A DNA stretch of 64,000 bases from Mimachlamys varia (lineage: Eukaryota; Mollusca; Bivalvia; Pectinida; Pectinidae). Below the pieces are notes generated by a model, which was not told the DNA's origin, did not search any database, and saw nothing but the letters and a program-made list of their open reading frames with translations. Shown here piece after piece: positions 58,408-64,000 of the stretch. Within the stretch, counting starts at the first letter, position 1. Every line of letters begins with the position of its first letter. The stretch is from NCBI GenBank assembly GCA_947623455.1, contig OX392527.1:12892001-12956000 (forward strand), in the 5' to 3' direction. The position numbers and the translations under genes were made by a program.

Positions 58408-58423
58408 GTTGCTGTCGTGTCAT
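56372..58423 (-). pseudogene. LINE ORF with 2A-like motif, PHD finger, APE endonuclease and truncated reverse transcriptase
   Basis: Single open frame of 683 codons from the ATG at 58423 (residues below are counted from 58429). Residues 40-47 are DIEINPGP, a 2A-type skipping motif preceded by a hydrophobic run. A PHD-like zinc finger follows (C62, C65, C78, C81, H86, C89, C109, C112). The APE endonuclease spans ~175-375 (N181, TETW at 207-210, GGDLN at 311-315, DLLITN). At ~380-388 the frame jumps to SGVPQGSVLGP (389-399) and FADD (420-423). The endonuclease SDH end, the RT fingers and RT motif A are missing (~250 residues by comparison with the family), without a frame shift. The C-terminal thumb region is intact. 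The enzyme should be dead, since the motif A aspartate is lost. The ATG itself lies in the flanking minisatellite. Confidence 0.8.
58289..58312 (-). other. 2A-like ribosome-skipping motif (DIEINPGP)
   Basis: Eight codons matching D-(V/I)-E-x-N-P-G-P, the conserved end of 2A peptides. They are preceded by a hydrophobic stretch (RLLYCLAFILISNSN), as in other 2A-bearing non-LTR elements. Expected effect: the ribosome releases a ~46-residue leader and continues from the final proline, separating the leader from the PHD-endonuclease-RT polyprotein. Activity is inferred from the motif only. Confidence 0.75.
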
Positions 58424-59462
58424 GGACACTAGTGAGGAACCGGAAACCCCGTCACCAGAGGGTTGCTGTCATGTCATAGACACTAGTGAGGAACCGGAAA
58501 CCCCGTCACCAGAGGGTTGCTGTCATGTCATAGACACTAGTGAGGAACCGGAAACCCCGTCACCAGAGGGTTGCTGTCGTGTCATTGACACTAGTGAGGA
58601 ACCGGAAACCCCGTCAACAGAGGGTTGCTGTCGTGTCATGGACACTAGTGAGGAACCGGAAACCCCGTCAACAGAGGGTTGCTGTCGTGTCATTGACACT
58701 AGTGAGGAACCGGAAACCCCGTCAACAGAGGGTTGCTGTCGTGTCATGGACACTAGTGAGGAACCGGAAACCCCGTCAACAGAGGGTTGCTGTCGTGTCA
58801 TTGACACTAGTGAGGAACTGGAAACCCCGTCACCAGAGGGTTGCTGTCGTGTCATAGACACTAGTGAGGAACCGGAAACCCCGTCACCAGAGGATTGCTG
58901 TCGTGTCATAGACACTAGTGAAGAACTGGAAACCCCGTCACCAGAGGATTGCTGTCGTGTCATAGACACTAGTGAAGAACTGGAAACCCCGTCACCAGAG
59001 GGTTGCTGTCGTGTCATGGACACTAGTGAGGAACTGGAAACCCCGTCACCAGAGGGTTGCTGTCGTGTCAAAGACACTAGTGAAGAACTGGAAACCCCGT
59101 CACCAGAGGGTTGCTGTCGTGTCATAGACACTAGTGAAGAACTGGAAACCCCGTCACCAGAGGGTTGCTGTCGTGTCATAGACACTAGTGAAGAACTGGA
59201 AACCCCGTCAACAGAGGGTTGCTGTCGTGTCATGGACACTAGTGAAGAACTGGGAACCCCGTCAACAGAGGGTTGCTGTTATGTCATAGACACTAGTGAA
59301 GAACTGGAAGCCCCGTTAACAGAGGGTTGCTGTCGGGTCATGGACACTAGTGAGGAACTGGAAACCCTGTGAACAGAGGGTTGCTGTCGTGTCATATACA
59401 CTAGTGAAGAACTGGAAGCCCCGTCACCAAAGGGTTGCTGTTATGTCATAGACACTAGTGAG
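58408..59462. repeat. 54-bp minisatellite, right block, ~20 copies
   Basis: Same unit as the left block. On the plus strand it gives a 316-codon frame of (DTSEELETPSPEGCCRVI)n, on the minus strand (MTRQQPSGDGVSSSSLVS)n. Changes among units (CCG/CTG, ACA/CCA, CGT/CAT, ATA/ATG/AAA) are mostly non-synonymous, which argues against coding. The ATG that opens the LINE frame belongs to the first unit. Confidence 0.93.
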
Positions 59463-60139
59463 GCGGGTAAAAGTAAGGCTTTGCATGGATATTTTATATG
59501 GGCATTGGAATGAGTTTGACATATATTTCTATTTTTATTTTACTGCAATGGCTCAGGATTGAGTTGTATAACCACATCTTGGCATTTATTGCATTGGCTC
59601 TGGATTGAGCTGACTGTATCCACAGGCACTTGTGGCCAGGAGAATAACCATCTATATATACTAGTAGATAATATGGCGAAATATGAACAATTAAAAAAAG
59701 TTTTCCAATTTTCTTTTTATGTTATCAATCATCTAAAACCGTAATGAAAATAATTCCCAAAATTCAGCTTCATACGTCAAGCGGTTAAATATCAGACACT
59801 AAAAAAGAGAGAAGGTATGTAACTCAGTGTATGCGTTCGATGACCGCCAGACCCCTCCCGGGCTTACACATATAGTCCAGTGAAAACAGGGTTTAACCAT
59901 GACAAAATTGAAACAGAATTTATTTTCATATATTTTGAATGGTGGGTACCTATACTGTAACAGAAAAAAAGTCCTCCGAAATCTACCTTTGGGAAATCGA
60001 CTTTTTTCGCACTGATTGCGGGTCAAGAAATAAACATTCTGTTGCAATTTTGTCATGAATAGGCTTATATTTTGGCTAATTTGACTGGGCTAAAACAGGT
60101 ACAGGATAGTGTAAAAATGTAGTAACATGTATTAGTATA
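59463..60139. other. Unique region with an inverted repeat
   Basis: AT-rich single-copy sequence. 59898-59922 (CATGACAAAATTGAAACAGA + ATTT) and 60032-60057 are inverted copies (~24 of 26 bp) separated by ~110 bp, making a ~160-bp stem-loop that may be a small MITE. No gene is seen. Confidence 0.5.
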
Positions 60140-60690
60140 TATTTGTCCACTTTTAGAATATGCATGTGAGGTATGAGAAACTGAAAACTATACAATAAGA
60201 GACTGATAGAATAATTACAGGTCTTCCAATATTTACCAAAAAACTAGTATATAAGAAGAATTAAATTGGCAATCTCTTGAGTTACGCAGACGGAATAAAA
60301 GACTTATTATGTTTCATTCCATAACATCCGGTAATAGCCCCGAATATCTGACATCTTCACTTCCTCCTTTGGTTTCTGAAAGCACAAACTATCCACAACG
60401 CAATAAACATCATTACAGAAATGCTTTATATCGCCTTAATGTCTCTATATCTTCATCCCCCCCCCCCATACCAGCAATCTTTGGACTAGTTTACCTCATA
60501 GGATTAAAAGCTGCAAAAAGCAAAGAATTATTTAAAATATGTTCTTTATATTAAACCACAGTGTAAAACTACCCAGTCTTTCTTTGAATATGGACCAAGG
60601 AAACATTATCCTCTGTCGACTTAAAATCATGCTAGCTGTCTCAACTCTGATCTCTACAAAACAATCTTGTAAAAAGTGCAATTTATTAAT
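60140..60690 (+). pseudogene. Decayed 3' end of a non-LTR reverse transcriptase
   Basis: Plus-strand fragments in shifting frames match the C-terminal region of CR1/Jockey-type LINE proteins: PLLEYACEV, then RIITGLPIFTKK, NWQSLELRRRNKRLIMFH, SGNSPEYLTSSLPPLVSE, then a CRLKIMLAVSTLIS-like tail. Stops and at least two frameshifts interrupt it. It is unrelated in detail to the LINE at 56240-58407 and opposite in strand. A C-run (60449-60458) disrupts the tail. Confidence 0.65.
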
Positions 60691-60736
60691 GTAGTCATGA
60701 AAATGAAAATTTTGAATACTTTTTCCTTAAAACTAT

Positions 60737-61069
60737 AGTCACACCAGATCGTACGATTTCTGAAACGTGCGATTGGGGGCGATTTGGCCGAGTTACGACC
60801 GATCGGCAATGTTTGTTGCGATGTCTATTCGCGATCGCATACTGCGATTGGTCCTACGACTGGTGGTAGGTTATCGTACGATTGGTGGTGCGCTTTGTCG
60901 CACAATGACTTACGATTGGAGAAGATTGATCGCAAGATCAATCGTAGGCAATCGAAGGCAATCGTAGGCAATCGTGCGATGAGTGGTGCGATGAGTGACC
61001 AATCGCACGATCAGTCGTGGCAACCTGCGACTGCTCGCACGATCAGTCGTGGCAACCTGCGACTGCTCA
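60737..61069. mobile_element. Left half of a palindromic MITE rich in TCGTACGA/GCGAT motifs
   Basis: Starts AGTCACACC as the next element does, then a dense run of GATCGTACGATT, TGCGATTGG, GGTGCGAT and similar mirrored motifs. It stops at the start of the neighbouring element without a matching right end. It is either a truncated copy or the host of a nested insertion. Confidence 0.5.
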
Positions 61070-61535
61070 CAGTCACACCGGACGTACGACCAGGTTACGA
61101 CCTAGTTGCGACCGAAAAAAATCGGAATCGCAGGGAAATCGTAGCATGAGCACACGACTAGTCGCAGTGGTCGTGGGACAGGTCGTGACTGATCGTACGA
61201 CCAATTGTGAGGTCGTACGATCGGTGGTACCATCAATCGTAGAGTGGCACGACCAGTAGCACGACCAATTTGCAACTACTTGGCCCGCGATCATGCACGA
61301 CTGGTCCTGCGTTCATGTGCGACTGGTGGTACGACCGTTCTGCGACCACTTGCGATTAAGAATCGCAGATCAGAAGTTTTGAACATGACCATCGACCTTG
61401 CAGCGACTGATTTTGTGCGTGCGATCACCCACGACCACTGCGACTAGTCGTACGCTCATGCTACGATTTCCCTGCAATTCCGATTTTCTTCGGGCGCAAC
61501 TAGGTCGTAACCTGGTCGTAGGTCCAATGTGACTG
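61070..61535. mobile_element. MITE with ~108-bp terminal inverted repeats
   Basis: The left end CAGTCACACCGGACGTACGA continues CCAGGTTACGACCTAGTTGC. The right end, inverted, reads CAGTCACATTGGACCTACGA then CCAGGTTACGACCTAGTTGC. The inverted repeat extends ~108 bp at ~90% identity, to CGCAGTGGTCGTGGG. The middle has many further CGTACGA/CGACCA mirrored motifs. GC content is far above the surroundings. No transposase; the superfamily cannot be fixed and no clear target duplication is seen. Confidence 0.72.
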
Positions 61536-61711
61536 GGGCTTTGATGTCCAAAATACGTGGTTTCACGACACGAAGTACCTAACAATCTACAGTGGTATTC
61601 AAAACACCTGTCAGTTAATTGTCTTCTTCGTGTAGACCCCACGCTCAATGTGAATGGCAATATTAAACTCTTTTTTTGTTTTGTTTTGTAAATTGTATTA
61701 AATTGTATTAT

Positions 61712-64000
61712 TGTGTTACAATCAGGCGGTGGAAGTGATTGGGCTACAGACGACGGGAACAGGATTGTTTTACAATCAGACAGTGGAAGTGATTGGGCTA
61801 CAGACGACGGGAACAGGATTGTGTTACAATCAGACAGTGAAAGTGATGGGGCTACAGACGACGGCGGGAACAGGATTGTGTTACAATCAGACAGTGAAAG
61901 TGATGGGGCTACAGACGACGGCGGGAACAGGAATGTGTTACAATCAGACAGTGAAAGTGATGGGGCTACAGACGACGGCGGGAACAGGATTGTGTTACAA
62001 TCAGACAGTGGGAGTGATGGGGCTATAGACGACGGCGGGAACAGGATTGTGTTACAATCAGACAGTGGGAGTGATGGGGGTATAGACGACGGCGGGAACA
62101 GGATTGTGTTACAACCTGACAGTGGAAGTGATGGGGCTATAGACGACGGCGGGAACAGGATTGTGTTACAACCAGACAGTGAAAGTGATGGGGCTATAGA
62201 CGACGGCGGGAACAGGATTGTGTTACAACCAGACAGTGGAAGTGATGGGGCTATAGACGACGACAGGAACAGGATTGTGTTACAACCTGACAGTGGAAGT
62301 GATGGGGCTATAGACGACGGCGTGAACAGCATTGTGTTACAATCAGACAGTGAAAGTGATGGGGCTACAGACGACGGCGGGAACAGGATTGTGTTACAAC
62401 CTGACAGTGGAAGTGATGGGGCTATAGACGACGGCGGGAACAGGATTGTGTTACAACCAGACAGTGACAGTGATGGGGCTATAGACGACGGCGGGAACAG
62501 GATTGTGTTACAACCAGACAGTGGAAGTGATGGGGCTATAGACGACGGCGTGAACAGCATTGTGTTACAATCAGACAGTGAAAGTGATGGGGCTATAGAC
62601 GACGGCGGGAACAGGATTGTGTTACAACCAGACAGTGGAAGTGATGGGGCTACAGACGACGGGAACAGGATTGTGTTACAATCAGACAGTGGAAGTGATG
62701 GGGCTACAGACGACGGCGGGAACAGGATTGTGATACAATCAGACAGTGAAAGTGATTGGGCTACAGACGACGGGAACAGGATTGTGTTACAATCAGACAG
62801 TGAAAGTGATTGGGCCACAGACGACGACGGGAACAGGATTGTGATACAATCAGACAGTGGAAGTGATGGGGCTACAGACGACGACGGGAACAGGATTGTG
62901 TTACAACCTGACAGTGAAAGTGATGGGGCTACAGACGACGGCGGGAACAGGATTGTGTTACAATCAGACGGTGGAAGTGATTGGGCTATAGACGACGGGA
63001 ACAGGATTGTGTTACAATCAGACAGTGAAAGTGATGGGACTACAGACGACGGGAACAGGATTGTGTTACAATCAGACAGTGAAAGTGATGGGGCTACAGA
63101 CGACGGCGGGAACAGGATTGTGTTACAATCAGACAGTGAAAGTGATGGGGCTACAGACGACGGCGGGAACAGGATTGTGTTACAATCAGACAGTGAAAGT
63201 GATGGGGCTACAGACGACGGCGGGAACAGGATTGTGTTACAATCAGACAGTGGGAGTGATGGGGCTATAGACGACGGCGGGAACAGGATTGTGTTACAAT
63301 CAGACAGTGGGAGTGATGGGGGTATAGACGACGGCGGGAACAGGATTGTGTTACAACCTGACAGTGGAAGTGATGGGGCTATAGACGACGGCGGGAACAG
63401 GATTGTGTTACAATCAGACAGTGGGAGTGATGGGGGTATAGACGACGGCGGGAACAGGATTGTGTTACAACCTGACAGTGGAAGTGATGGGGCTATAGAC
63501 GACGGCGGGAACAGGATTGTGTTACAACCAGACAGTGAAAGTGATGGGGCTATAGACGACGGCGGGAACAGGATTGTGTTACAACCAGACAGTGGAAGTG
63601 ATGGGGCTATAGACGACGACAGGAACAGGATTGTGTTACAACCTGACAGTGGAAGTGATGGGGCTATAGACGACGGCGTGAACAGCATTGTGTTACAATC
63701 AGACAGTGAAAGTGATGGGGCTACAGACGACGGCGGGAACAGGATTGTGTTACAACCTGACAGTGGAAGTGATGGGGCTATAGACGACGGCGGGAACAGG
63801 ATTGTGTTACAACCAGACAGTGACAGTGATGGGGCTATAGACGACGGCGGGAACAGGATTGTGTTACAACCAGACAGTGGAAGTGATGGGGCTATAGACG
63901 ACGGCGTGAACAGCATTGTGTTACAATCAGACAGTGAAAGTGGTGGGGCTATAGACGACGGCGGGAACAGGATTGTGTTACAACCAGACAGTGGAAGTGA
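61712..64000. repeat. 57-bp minisatellite running off the right edge, ~40 copies
   Basis: Units of 57 bp, some 54 bp (GATTGTGTTACAATCAGACA, GTGAAAGTGATGGGGCTACA, GACGACGGCGGGAACAG). All lengths are multiples of three and several frames stay open: plus IVLQSDSESDGATDDGGNR without any ATG from 61692 to the edge, and minus (LSGCNTILFPPSSIAPSLP). A ~630-bp block recurs (61800-62640 versus 63060-63990), showing a large recent duplication. Unit differences (tca/cct/cca, gaa/gga, aca/ata) are mostly non-synonymous in the acidic frame, so coding is not supported here. Confidence 0.92.

Noticed and set aside
58422..59372. 316-codon plus frame (DTSEELETPSPEGCCRVI repeats) as an acidic repeat protein
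   Set aside because: Differences between units are mostly amino-acid changing, the left block of the same repeat is closed by stops, and the minus strand is equally open.
61370..63916. 848-codon minus frame (LFPPSSIAPSLPLSGCNTI repeats)
   Set aside because: Fuses the 57-bp array, unique sequence and part of a MITE; nothing resembles a gene structure.
1..64000. CRISPR array reading of the regular repeats
   Set aside because: There are no unique spacers between repeats: arrays are head-to-tail minisatellites, and the gene structure with introns is eukaryotic.
1..64000. tRNA, rRNA or other structured RNA genes
   Set aside because: No cloverleaf with A and B boxes or rRNA core sequence was recognised by eye; a covariance-model search would be decisive but could not be run.

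Overview
The window is eukaryotic and most likely from a bivalve mollusc. It is AT-rich and intron-dominated. It carries non-LTR retrotransposons of the PHD/APE/RT type and several elements resembling the bivalve 'pearl' (Helentron-associated) repeats: an AACAAGA-type 5' start, ~145-160 bp internal tandem units, an ACGG-rich tract and a 3' hairpin. The assignment rests on pattern recognition, not on a database search.

The host gene is one large minus-strand gene of which 19 exons are visible (53909 down to 6224). Both ends lie outside what I can recognise. In transcription order the domains are CTLD, PAN + Cys-rich tail, CCP; CTLD, EGF; CTLD, PAN, CCP; CTLD, EGF, EGF; CTLD, CCP, PAN. Each C-type lectin domain is split over two exons. 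Every domain boundary is a phase-1 intron, so exon lengths and phases chain without a break through all 19 exons. Most exons carry N-glycosylation sequons, and I see no transmembrane segment. The product would be a secreted or cell-surface, multi-lectin scavenger/immune-recognition type protein.

The introns are unusual. More than half of the 64 kb is tandem repeat, in over 20 arrays with periods from 13 to ~160 bp. At least six arrays abut an exon, and their unit is a copy of that exon's own splice junction. Four copy a 5' donor with the end of the exon (exons at 53326, 44835, 32750 and 9358). Two copy a 3' acceptor with the start of the exon (42038 and 13189). A seventh, weaker case is at 36005. 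Each gives tens of near-identical decoy splice sites next to the real one. This is the most interesting signal in the window.

Mobile DNA by region: 928-3154 is a hAT-like element with an 8-bp target duplication and a ~62-copy 29-bp minisatellite inside. Pearl/HINE-like elements lie at 4208-6092, 7395-8083, 17442-18434, 19662-20539 and 49790-50325, with several decayed pieces. A MITE with TA-flanked TIRs is at 22999-23629. A LINE at ~56240-58407 has a 2A-like DxExNPGP motif and an in-frame internal deletion, and sits inside a 54-bp minisatellite. A decayed LINE tail (60140-60690) and two palindromic MITEs (60737-61535) follow. A 57-bp minisatellite runs off the right edge.

Many long open frames in the window (up to 1293 codons) are artefacts: the repeat period is a multiple of three and the unit lacks stops. 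They are annotated as repeats.
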